Shown here: piece by piece, positions 1-6,316 of the stretch | How the letters are laid out: every line of letters starts with the position of its first letter | Numbering within the stretch: the stretch's first letter is position 1 | Assembly (NCBI GenBank): GCA_902796455.1 | Contig: CADBPH010000035.1 | Coordinates: 1-6,316 of the forward strand | Direction of reading: 5' to 3' | Length of the DNA: 6,316 nt | DNA from: an uncultured Bacteroidia bacterium | GTDB taxonomy: Bacteria; Bacteroidota; Bacteroidia; Bacteroidales; UBA932 | Notes under the pieces: generated by a model | What the model saw: the letters and a program-made list of their open reading frames with translations, nothing else | What the model was told of the DNA's origin: nothing | Database searches by the model: none | Position numbers and translations under genes: made by a program

Positions 1-31
1 ACCTAACTTAGAGCCCTGAAAGGGCGTAGGT
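1..31. repeat. Small two-part hairpin upstream of the operon
   Basis: Bases 1-5 (ACCTA) pair with 27-31 (TAGGT), and inside them 13-17 (GCCCT) pair with 21-25 (AGGGC) around a GAA loop, leaving an asymmetric internal loop at 6-12. No T-run follows, so a standard intrinsic terminator is unlikely. It adjoins the larger palindrome at 32-143 and may belong to the same element, or be the tail of structure that begins before the window. The pairing is read directly; its function is unknown. Confidence 0.45.
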
Positions 32-143
32 AAGCCTCCTTTCCCGAGGAGAGGAGGTTTGGAGGTGAGGGTAACGTCAGCTATTAAAAATAATCAACGT
101 TACCCCTCCCAATTCCCGTTTTCCCTCCCTCGGGGAGGGAAAA
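32..143. repeat. Nested imperfect palindrome (MITE-like or regulatory inverted repeat)
   Basis: Three stems are arranged symmetrically about position 87-88. The left hairpin pairs 32-44 with 48-60 around a CGA loop (two G-T wobbles). The right hairpin pairs 119-129 with 133-143 perfectly around a TCG loop (TTTTCCCTCCC with GGGAGGGAAAA). In the middle, GGGTAACGT at 69-77 pairs with ACGTTACCC at 97-105, extendable by GGAG 61-64 with CTCC 106-109 across a 4-nt bulge. The AT-rich centre is at about 81-95. The left arm also resembles the reverse complement of the right arm (AGCCT, then pyrimidine-rich CCC, then GAGG-type purines), so the whole block is roughly self-complementary. There is no ORF inside and no U-tract after either strong hairpin. 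It could be a dispersed non-coding repeat, a structured leader of the operon transcript, or an operator region; sequence alone does not decide. Confidence 0.6.
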
Positions 144-157
144 GGCTGTCGGCCTTT
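141..157. repeat. Short stem-loop before the first gene
   Basis: AAAGGC at 141-146 pairs with GCCTTT at 152-157 around a 5-nt loop. It overlaps the last bases of the large palindrome's right hairpin, so the two structures would compete for the A-run at 141-143. An alternative pairing uses GGCC at 151-154 with GGCC at 161-164. Only three T residues follow the stem, which makes a terminator unlikely. Function is not known. Apart from these inverted repeats I see no gene or confident promoter in 1-186. Confidence 0.35.
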
Positions 158-186
158 ACAGGCCTCCCTAATAAGGTATTTCGCTG

Positions 187-1857
187 ATGCGAAATTTGAT
201 TAAGAAACGATATACGATGAATTTCCGAAGCATTCTGATTGGCGTATTGAGCCTCTGCGTCTCCTTCGCTTACGGCCAGGAGGCCGCTCCGGATTATTCG
301 GCGTTCATTTTGACGCCGCCGGCCCCGGAGTCACCCCGGATCAACGGACCGAAAATTTATGGGGCCCGCCCCGGGGCTCCCTTCCTCTTCCGTATCCCGG
401 CGACAGGCGTCCGGCCGATGACCTTTGAAGCAAAAGGCCTTCCCCGGGGATTGAAACTCGACCAAAAGACGGGGATTATCACGGGAAAGGCCCGTAAAAA
501 AGGAACGTACGTTGTCGCCCTGAAGGCGGTCAATGCCCATGGCGCGGCCGAACGGAACCTTCGGATCGTCATCGGGGACAAGATCGCCCTGACGCCGCCG
601 ATGGGATGGAGTTCCTGGAATTGCTGGGGTGCCGGGATTACGCAGGAAAAGGCCATGCGGGCCGCTGAAGGCCTGTTGAAGTATGATCTTGTGAATTACG
701 GCTGGACCTATGTCAACATCGACGACGGCTGGCAGGGGATCCGCGGCGGAGCAGACAATGCCCTCCAGCCGAATGCCGGATTTCCGGACATGAAGGCCCT
801 TGCGGATTACCTCCACACCAACGGGCTGAAACTGGGAATCTATTCTTCCCCCTGGGTCGGAACCTATGCCGGTCATGCGGGCTCTTCCTGCGACAGCCTC
901 GACGGGAAATACTGGTGGGTGGAAGAAGGGGGCGCCGACACCTGGTATCAGCTCGACAAGTCGAAGTTCCGGCGGGATTCTCTCTGGTATTTCGGGGAGT
1001 ATTCCTTTGCCCGGCAAGATGCCCGGCAGTGGGCAGAATGGGGGGTGGATTATCTGAAATACGACTGGAACGCGGTCGACGCCTGGTGGCTGAAGGACAT
1101 GCGGAAGGCGCTTCTCGCGACCGGGCGGGACATCGTCTTTTCGATTTCCTGCCATACCCATGTCGTCCTCGGACCGGTGCTGCAGGAGAATGCGGAGTGC
1201 TGGCGGACGGGCGGGGACCTCAAGGACCGCTGGGCGAACATCCTCACGGGCGGCATCCGACAGGAGCGCTGGGCCGGGTATACGCGCCCGGGGAGTTGGC
1301 CGGACGCCGACATGCTGGTCCTCGGCCGGGTCGGCTGGGGCCACGGCGGACTCCGCGAACATGAACACCACTGGACACACCTGACCCCGGACGAGCAGTA
1401 TACGCACTTCACGCTCTGGGCGCTCCTCTCTTCCCCCCTCCTGATCGGATGCGACCTGGACAACCCGGACCCGTTCACCCTCAGCTTGTTCCGGAACAGC
1501 GAAGTGATTGACGTGAACCAGGACCCCCTGGCTTTCCAGGCGATGAAATCCGCCGGGGACGAGAATCATGCAGTCTACGTCAAACCCCTCGAAGAAGGAG
1601 GCGTCGCCATCGGCCTCTTCAATTTCTCCGATGTTCCCCGGAAGATCGGATTCCGGCCCCATAACCTGGACCTTATCGGCCGGCAGACCATCCGTGACCT
1701 CTGGCGCCAGCAAGATATCGGAACGGTGGAACAGACCGTCTGGTGGGAAACGGAGGTCGCCCCGCACGGGGTGGTTCTCCTCAAGCTGACTCCGGGAAAT
1801 CCTGGGCACAAGCTTTCCGGTCACATGCCTTACAGCAATAAAATCGTAAAGAATTAA
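187..1857 (+). CDS. GH27 alpha-galactosidase with N-terminal putative Ig domain, secreted
   Basis: Predicted retaining exo-alpha-galactosidase removing terminal alpha-D-galactose, probably in the periplasm or at the cell surface. Residues 1-30 form a signal peptide ending AYG/Q. Residues ~52-129 match a He_PIG-type Ig domain (LPRGL, then TGIITG, then GTYVV). The GH27 barrel spans ~134-450: PPMGWSSWN (137-145), DDGW (179-182) in the galactose pocket, predicted nucleophile Asp293 in YLKYDW, predicted acid/base Asp344 in WRTGGD, and SSPLLIGCDL (415-424). A C-terminal beta-sandwich (~458-537) completes the usual architecture. The stretch between IYSS and the nucleophile strand (about 222-285) is some 35-40 residues longer than in compact plant or human GH27 enzymes. 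Two starts are possible: 187, which adds a basic n-region (MRNLIKKRYT), or Met11 at 217, which alone gives a normal signal peptide; no ribosome site decides. GH27 also includes alpha-N-acetylgalactosaminidase and beta-L-arabinopyranosidase activity; the DDGW pair favours galactose. First gene of the operon. Confidence 0.9.
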   Translation: MRNLIKKRYTMNFRSILIGVLSLCVSFAYGQEAAPDYSAFILTPPAPESPRINGPKIYGARPGAPFLFRIPATGVRPMTFEAKGLPRGLKLDQKTGIITGKARKKGTYVVALKAVNAHGAAERNLRIVIGDKIALTPPMGWSSWNCWGAGITQEKAMRAAEGLLKYDLVNYGWTYVNIDDGWQGIRGGADNALQPNAGFPDMKALADYLHTNGLKLGIYSSPWVGTYAGHAGSSCDSLDGKYWWVEEGGADTWYQLDKSKFRRDSLWYFGEYSFARQDARQWAEWGVDYLKYDWNAVDAWWLKDMRKALLATGRDIVFSISCHTHVVLGPVLQENAECWRTGGDLKDRWANILTGGIRQERWAGYTRPGSWPDADMLVLGRVGWGHGGLREHEHHWTHLTPDEQYTHFTLWALLSSPLLIGCDLDNPDPFTLSLFRNSEVIDVNQDPLAFQAMKSAGDENHAVYVKPLEEGGVAIGLFNFSDVPRKIGFRPHNLDLIGRQTIRDLWRQQDIGTVEQTVWWETEVAPHGVVLLKLTPGNPGHKLSGHMPYSNKIVKN

Positions 1858-1862
1858 CATAG

Positions 1863-3965
1863 ATGAAGAAAAGCCTCCTTCTTGCGGCCTTCCTGCTCTT
1901 GTCCGGAAGCCTCCTGGCGCAACAGACGGTCCGTTTGGGCGCCCAATCTGCGGGGAAGCAGTTTGACGGAATCGGCGTCGTCAACGGCGGCGGAGCGACT
2001 TCTGTCCTGCTCAAGGATTATCCCGAACCCCAGCGCTCCCAGATCATGGATCTCGTCTATAAACCCATGTTCGGCGCCTCGGTCAGCTCCCTGATGGTCG
2101 AAATCCCCGGAGACGGCAATTCGACCCAAGGATCCATGCCTGCACACAGCCATTTCCGCGGCGACAACAATTTCCGAAGAGGATATATGTGGTGGGTCCT
2201 CCGGGAAGCCAAGGACCGGAACCCGGACCTCCCCCTCGACGCCACGGCGTGGAGCGGACCGGGTTGGGTCGGCGGATGGTGGACTCCTGAAATGGTCGAT
2301 TTCTACATTTCCTGGATGCGGGGGCTCCGCGAAATCTACGGACTGGAGCTGGACGCCCTCGGCTGCCACAACGAAAAAGGACGGAATGCCGATTTCGCCA
2401 AGATGCTCCGCAAAGCCATGAACGAACGGGGATTCTCCAACGTGCGCCTGCATGGCTTCGACAACTGGGGACGGAGGAAAATGGCCCATCTGCAGGAAAT
2501 GCTGGATGATCCGGAGCTTCGGGACGCCATCGATATCATCAGCGCCCATACCTTCAGCGAGATTCCGCTTTCGCCGGAGAACCGGGCCATTGTCGATTCG
2601 CTCGGAAAACCGCTGTGGAACTCGGAAGAACACGTCTACCGGAAGGGCTTCGACGCCTTGATTACGATTGTGGAATGCTTCAACGAGAACTATATCGTCA
2701 ACGGCGCGACAAAGGTGATGAACTACTATGACATCGCTGGAATCTACCCCATGCAGCCCTATAGTGTCGACCCGGCGGCGGTCCTGGCCCATGAGCCCTG
2801 GAGCGGCCATTATGAGGTCCGGGAAGCCCTCTGGGGCTATGCCCATTACGGCCAGTTCACCCGGCTGGGATGGCGGTATGTCGACGACGGCTGCATGAAA
2901 CTGGACAAGGGCGGTTCCATGGTTACCCTGCGGGATTCTGAGACGGGAGATTACAGCATCATCCTGGAAACCAAGGAGGCCGAAGGCCCCCAGACGCTGA
3001 CTGTCCGGCTGGACCGCACCTTCGGGAAAAAGCCGCTTTGTGTCTGGTACAGCGACGAAAAAGAGCAATTCGTCCGGAAGACCGACATCCGGCCCCGCGG
3101 CGGCCGGTTCACGCTCACCCTCCAGCCCAATGCCGTTTACTCGCTTTCTACGACAAGAGGACAGCAGAAGGGCGGTTTTGACGCCATCCCGGCCGCGGAA
3201 GCCTTCCCGATACCCTACCGGGAAGATTTTGAGAGATATACCCATCCCGACGAGTGGGGATATCTGCCCCATTATACCGCCGACCTGATCGGTGCTTTTG
3301 AACTGACGGACCGCCCGGACTTGGACGGCCGGTGCCTCCGCCAGGTTGTCGGTGAGCCGACCCGGAGCTGGGCCCCGAAATGGCACCATTACACGATTCT
3401 CGGCGACCAGGACTGGGAAGACTACGAGGTCAGCGCCGATGTGTGGCTGAACCCGGGGGACGAGGCGGGCGTCATGGGGCGCATCTGCCATGTCGGCATC
3501 GGATATGGCATCTGGGCAAAAGGCTATTACATGAAAGTGAACGACCAGGGAAAATGCACCCTCATCCTATCCTGCGGCAAGGTCAACAAGAAAGAACTGA
3601 TCGGGGATGCCGAGCAGCAGGCCCAGATCAAGGCGCGGAAGGACTTCGAGGAAGGAGGAGAATTCCCCCTGGACAGCGCGGTGGTCGAGGGCTTTTCCGC
3701 CTGCCGGTGGCATTCGCTCAAAATCCGTTTTGAGGGGAATGATATTACGGGCTATGTCGACGGAAAGGCGGTTGTAAAGACAAACTCTGACATGTATACC
3801 CACGGGATGGCCGGTCTGATCGCGCCGGAGATGGAAAGGGGGATTTCTACGCCTTATTTCGACAATCTGGCAATCACGCCCCTGGGCCGGACCCGGGCCG
3901 TCCCGACGGTTCCCAAACCGGATGTCCGCCCGCTGTATGCCCGGTCTGCAATGAAAACCCGGTAA
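1863..3965 (+). CDS. GH59 galactosylceramidase-like beta-galactosidase (GALC homologue), secreted
   Basis: Predicted retaining beta-galactosidase of the galactocerebrosidase family, which cleaves beta-galactose from galactosyl-lipids such as galactosylceramide. Residues 1-20 are a signal peptide ending LLAQ. The barrel (~33-335) follows human GALC closely: FDGIG and GGGATS near 34-47, YPEPQRSQI (53-61), WSGPGW (130-135), predicted acid/base Glu171 in HNEKGRN (GALC has WNERSYN), predicted nucleophile Glu255 in LWNSEE (GALC has LWSSED), and the near-identical EPWSGHYEV (311-319). A beta-sandwich follows (~336-435, with KGGSMVTL and FTLTL), then a GALC-type lectin-like domain (~445-672), starting at the EDFERY stretch (GALC DDFN) and ending in FDNLAI (GALC FDNFLV). 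At 700 residues it is slightly longer than human GALC; a charged insert at about 572-612 accounts for much of this. It starts 5 nt after the GH27 stop with no clear Shine-Dalgarno, so co-transcription is expected. The family call is strong; the natural substrate is inferred. Confidence 0.9.
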   Translation: MKKSLLLAAFLLLSGSLLAQQTVRLGAQSAGKQFDGIGVVNGGGATSVLLKDYPEPQRSQIMDLVYKPMFGASVSSLMVEIPGDGNSTQGSMPAHSHFRGDNNFRRGYMWWVLREAKDRNPDLPLDATAWSGPGWVGGWWTPEMVDFYISWMRGLREIYGLELDALGCHNEKGRNADFAKMLRKAMNERGFSNVRLHGFDNWGRRKMAHLQEMLDDPELRDAIDIISAHTFSEIPLSPENRAIVDSLGKPLWNSEEHVYRKGFDALITIVECFNENYIVNGATKVMNYYDIAGIYPMQPYSVDPAAVLAHEPWSGHYEVREALWGYAHYGQFTRLGWRYVDDGCMKLDKGGSMVTLRDSETGDYSIILETKEAEGPQTLTVRLDRTFGKKPLCVWYSDEKEQFVRKTDIRPRGGRFTLTLQPNAVYSLSTTRGQQKGGFDAIPAAEAFPIPYREDFERYTHPDEWGYLPHYTADLIGAFELTDRPDLDGRCLRQVVGEPTRSWAPKWHHYTILGDQDWEDYEVSADVWLNPGDEAGVMGRICHVGIGYGIWAKGYYMKVNDQGKCTLILSCGKVNKKELIGDAEQQAQIKARKDFEEGGEFPLDSAVVEGFSACRWHSLKIRFEGNDITGYVDGKAVVKTNSDMYTHGMAGLIAPEMERGISTPYFDNLAITPLGRTRAVPTVPKPDVRPLYARSAMKTR

Positions 3966-3969
3966 GGAC

Positions 3970-6048
3970 ATGCGCACTTTATTTTTACTCCTTTGCGCGC
4001 TTCTGAGCGCCGGTGCGGCCTACGGGCAGGACGGGCACCGCGTGGGTGAAGTGCCTTCCGAAGAGGGGCTTTTCCCTTTTGTGCTGTCGTATGACATGGC
4101 GCGGGGGGCGACGGATTATTCGTTCCTGCTGGATGTGCCCGCCGGGAAACACGGCTTTACCCGCGTTGAAGGCCGGCATTTCGTCAACGATGCCGGACGG
4201 ATCCGTTTCCATGGCGTCAACATCGTGGGCGGGGCCAATTTCCCCACCCATGAGCAGGCGAAACGGCTCGCCAAACGCCTGGCGCATTTCGGCTTCAATT
4301 GCGTGCGCCTGCATTATTTCGACTTGTCGGAATACCGGTTCCGCCAGATCCGCGAGAAAGGCATCCTGGCGGATGACGGGACCTTCTGCACGCTCGACCC
4401 GGAGCAATTGGATCTTTTCGATTATATGGTCTCGCAGTTCAAGAAGCACGGGATCTACATCAACGTCAACCTACTGGTAGGCAGGCGTTTCAAAGGGAAG
4501 AACGCCTATGACAGGACCCTTCAGCAGAAAGAACTGGATTATGCCCGGAACCTGTTCACCCACGTCAATCCCTATACGGGGCTGACGCTGGCGAACGACC
4601 CGGCGGTCGCCCTGGTGGAACTCAATAACGAAGATGCCATCTTCAAAACCTACCGGGGCCAGGCGGACTGGGACCCGGAAAAAGGCGAACCCGACTGGCC
4701 GTCCATCAAAGAGCTGGAAAAGGAAAGCGAGGAGCGGAAAGGGGAGATGTTCGACACCCTTGAAGCCGCCGACCGCGACCATTGGAACCGCCAGCGGGAG
4801 ATGCTGGTCAACGAATTGGGGCTGAAGGTGCCCGTGGTTTCAACCCAGGTCACCTATTCTTCGCCATGGGCCTTCATGGACATGGATTATTTCGACATGC
4901 ATGCCTACTGGTGCCATCCGAGCCATTCCAGCAACAAGGACAAGTGGGCAATCGACAATATCCCCATGGTCAACAGCCCGTATGGCGGAACCCTCCCCGG
5001 ACTGGCCGCCTACCGGCCGGCCGACCGGCCTTTCACGGTTTCTGAATACAACAACCCCTTCCCGAACCTGTACGGGGCGGAAGGCCAGCCCATGCTGCAT
5101 GCCTACGGCGCTTTCCAGGGCTGGGACGGGCTGATTGCCCATTCCTACAACAACCTGCATGACGAAGAGCCGGACCAACTCGCCTACAATTTCTCCTATG
5201 CGGCCAGGACCGATGCCATGGCGCATTTCATCGCCTGCGCGACGCTGTTCCTGCGGCCCGACGTGGCGGAATCCCCCGAGGAATCTGTCGTGAACCTGCC
5301 CTGTGACTTTTATAAGAAAGACTGGATCCGGACACTGGACCACCGGCTGGCGGATTACATGGCGAGCGAGGCCCCGGGGTTCGAGGACAAACTGGTCACC
5401 GCGACCGACAGCACCTTCACGACGACCCAGCGGCTGATCCATCGGGTAGCGGTTGATTTCAAGGCAGTAGAAACGAAGACTTTCGAGCCGGAACCCCTGG
5501 GCCCGGTCCTGTTCAGCGACGGGGGACAGATCGAATGGAACCACGAGATTCCCGACCGGAGCATGTTCATTGTCCGGACGGACAATACCAAGGTATTCAG
5601 CGGCTTCCCGGCCGGTCGGACCATCGACTGGGGCGACGGAATCGCTTTCACTGTCGGGGAGACCAAGCTCGGCTGGACCACGATGTCGCTGGTGAGCAAG
5701 AAAGCGAACGGCTTCGCAAGAAAAGGCACGGCCCTTCTGGTCGCGACGGGCTACACCAAACAGACCGGCCAGCGTTTCACGGTGGATCCGGACCCGGCAG
5801 ACCCGGCCAAGCCTTCGACAATCATCCATTCCCGGAACGAAGACTGGGGACATGGTCCGATGTTGACCGAAGGAATCCCCGCGACGTTGAAGCTTGCATC
5901 AAAGGCTCGCCGGACCCGCTGCTGGGCGCTGGACGAGCGCGGCAAGCGAATCCGGCGAGTGCCTGTAGGGAGAACGGAGGACGGCATGGCCCTCCTTGAA
6001 ATCGGCCCTCAGTACAAGACCGTCTGGTATGAAATCAAGACGAGATAG
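3970..6048 (+). CDS. Clan GH-A (GH5-like) glycoside hydrolase, secreted, substrate unknown
   Basis: Predicted retaining glycoside hydrolase. Residues 1-20 are a signal peptide (AAYGQ). The barrel (~62-430) shows clan GH-A landmarks: FHGVNIVGGANFP (80-92), Arg113 in CVRLHYFD on the second strand, predicted acid/base Glu221 in VELNNED, His311 and Tyr313 in MHAYW, predicted nucleophile Glu359 in FTVSEYNNP, and Trp385 in QGWDG. This order is typical of GH5 and relatives, and similar proteins are generally annotated 'cellulase family glycosylhydrolase', but I cannot assign a subfamily. A highly charged, probably helical segment (~230-285) is inserted after the acid/base strand. Residues ~490-692 form one or two beta-rich domains I do not recognise (WGDGIAF, GWTTMSLVS, then a C-terminal ALLEIGPQYKTVWYEI). 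The start lies 4 nt after the GH59 stop, so it is the third gene of the operon. Beta-mannanase, endoglycoceramidase-like or exo-beta-glycosidase activities all remain possible. Confidence 0.8.
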   Translation: MRTLFLLLCALLSAGAAYGQDGHRVGEVPSEEGLFPFVLSYDMARGATDYSFLLDVPAGKHGFTRVEGRHFVNDAGRIRFHGVNIVGGANFPTHEQAKRLAKRLAHFGFNCVRLHYFDLSEYRFRQIREKGILADDGTFCTLDPEQLDLFDYMVSQFKKHGIYINVNLLVGRRFKGKNAYDRTLQQKELDYARNLFTHVNPYTGLTLANDPAVALVELNNEDAIFKTYRGQADWDPEKGEPDWPSIKELEKESEERKGEMFDTLEAADRDHWNRQREMLVNELGLKVPVVSTQVTYSSPWAFMDMDYFDMHAYWCHPSHSSNKDKWAIDNIPMVNSPYGGTLPGLAAYRPADRPFTVSEYNNPFPNLYGAEGQPMLHAYGAFQGWDGLIAHSYNNLHDEEPDQLAYNFSYAARTDAMAHFIACATLFLRPDVAESPEESVVNLPCDFYKKDWIRTLDHRLADYMASEAPGFEDKLVTATDSTFTTTQRLIHRVAVDFKAVETKTFEPEPLGPVLFSDGGQIEWNHEIPDRSMFIVRTDNTKVFSGFPAGRTIDWGDGIAFTVGETKLGWTTMSLVSKKANGFARKGTALLVATGYTKQTGQRFTVDPDPADPAKPSTIIHSRNEDWGHGPMLTEGIPATLKLASKARRTRCWALDERGKRIRRVPVGRTEDGMALLEIGPQYKTVWYEIKTR

Positions 6049-6060
6049 CTGATCCCGGAC

Positions 6061-6282
6061 CTATTCAGTAGACTCCGGATCCGGCCGGTATTCCAGCAGG
6101 TCTCCCGGCTGACAATCCAGGGCCTTGCAAAGGGCATCCAGGGTCGTAATCCGGACAGCCTTGGCTTTCCCTGTCTTGAGAATGGAAAGATTTGCCGCCG
6201 ATATCCCGACTTTTTCCGCCAGCTCGCCGGAATGCATTTTCCGGCGGGCCAGCATTACGTCAATATTGAAAATGATCGGCAT
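6061..6282 (-). CDS. Small Cro/CI (XRE) family HTH regulator, YozG-like
   Basis: A 73-residue protein that is almost entirely one DNA-binding domain. Residues ~5-65 give the five-helix Cro/CI fold: NIDVMLARRKM, then the helix-turn-helix at about 18-36 (SGELAEKVGISAANLSILK), then KAVRITTLDALCKAL and CQPGDLLEY. These are hallmark strings of the YozG/HTH_26-type group, which are usually about 65-75 residues, so it is full length. It is transcribed toward the glycosidase operon and its stop is 12 nt from the operon's last stop. The start ATG lies only 2 nt after the stop of an upstream minus-strand gene, which suggests translational coupling. In this group the upstream partner is often a DUF2975 membrane protein, so it probably regulates its own small operon. 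Nothing visible links it to the glycosidases. Confidence 0.9.
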   Translation of the reverse strand: MPIIFNIDVMLARRKMHSGELAEKVGISAANLSILKTGKAKAVRITTLDALCKALDCQPGDLLEYRPDPESTE

Positions 6283-6284
6283 GA

Positions 6285-6316
6285 TTACTCGCTTTGAGTC
6301 TGGACCTCAGGCTCCT
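6285..6316 (-). CDS. C-terminal end of an upstream minus-strand gene (partial), possibly a DUF2975 membrane protein
   Basis: Reading the minus strand, nine complete codons (EPEVQTQSE) run from the window edge to a TAA stop at 6287-6285, two bases before the HTH start codon. A hydrophilic, acidic tail and a 2-nt gap are what one expects for a co-translated upstream partner. The DUF2975 identity is inference from how YozG-like regulators are usually arranged; the visible fragment is too short to show any domain. It could also be chance open sequence. Confidence 0.4.
   Translation of the reverse strand, partial: EPEVQTQSE

Noticed and set aside
119..143. Strong hairpin as a rho-independent terminator
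   Set aside because: The stem is perfect, but its T-run is on the 5' side and A-run on the 3' side in both orientations, so no U-tract follows the stem on either strand.
1..186. Possible tRNA, small RNA gene or CRISPR repeats in the leader
   Set aside because: The stems do not form a cloverleaf, there are no regularly spaced direct repeats, and no promoter or terminator pair delimits an RNA gene.
190..197. GAAATTTG as a Bacteroidota -7 promoter element (TAnnTTTG)
   Set aside because: It has one mismatch, there is no TTTG at the expected -33 position, and it lies inside the longer GH27 reading frame. Too weak to annotate.
187..276. Lipoprotein signal in the GH27 or GH5-like precursor (cysteines in the signal peptides)
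   Set aside because: The cysteines sit in the hydrophobic core without a small residue at -1 (SLC, LLC), so a lipobox is not supported; signal peptidase I cleavage fits better.
331..3491. Long minus-strand open frames opposite the GH27 and GH59 genes (331-1860 and 1854-3491, each over 500 codons)
   Set aside because: They lie fully antisense to genes with clear family motifs, show no recognisable domain, and are what strong GC-rich codon bias produces on the opposite strand.
3964..3968. AAGGA as a Shine-Dalgarno site for the third gene
   Set aside because: It is only 1 nt from the ATG at 3970, too close for normal pairing; termination-reinitiation coupling over the 4-nt gap is more plausible.
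4840..5853. Minus-strand open frame of 337 codons opposite the third glycosidase
   Set aside because: Antisense shadow: composition is Arg/Gly/Pro/Val-rich with no motif, and the plus-strand frame contains the catalytic signature.

Overview
The window looks like accessory carbohydrate-degradation DNA from a GC-rich member of the Bacteroidota, probably a Bacteroidales gut or rumen lineage. The evidence is indirect: signal peptides ending in the '-AQ' or '-YGQ' style common in that phylum, no clear Shine-Dalgarno sequences before the genes, a three-gene run of secreted glycoside hydrolases, and a small YozG-type repressor of a kind often seen in Bacteroidales. Genus and species cannot be read from the sequence.

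Layout: positions 1-186 are non-coding and dense with inverted repeats. The core is a symmetric nested palindrome at about 32-143, flanked by two more small hairpins. Three plus-strand genes follow, separated by only 5 and 4 nt, so almost certainly one operon: (1) a GH27 alpha-galactosidase with an N-terminal putative Ig (He_PIG-like) domain, 187-1857; (2) a full-length bacterial GH59 homologue of lysosomal galactocerebrosidase (GALC), 1863-3965; (3) a 692-residue clan GH-A (GH5-like) hydrolase that I cannot place in a named family, 3970-6048. All three carry cleavable signal peptides and intact predicted catalytic residues. Twelve bases after the operon, on the minus strand and convergent, lies a 73-residue Cro/CI-type regulator (6061-6282). 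It is preceded by the last codons of another minus-strand gene that runs off the window (6285-6316).

How the genes may work together (inference): an alpha-galactosidase and a beta-galactosyl-lipid hydrolase in one operon match, bond for bond, the two galactosidic linkages of digalactosyldiacylglycerol, the main plant chloroplast lipid (alpha-Gal-1,6-beta-Gal-diacylglycerol). They could equally act on galactosylated sphingolipids. The GH5-like enzyme may provide an endo or accessory activity. A galactomannan role (GH27 plus GH5) is the main alternative, but it leaves GH59 unexplained. No SusC/SusD pair, transporter, sulfatase or lipase is visible, so membership of a larger polysaccharide utilization locus cannot be decided here.
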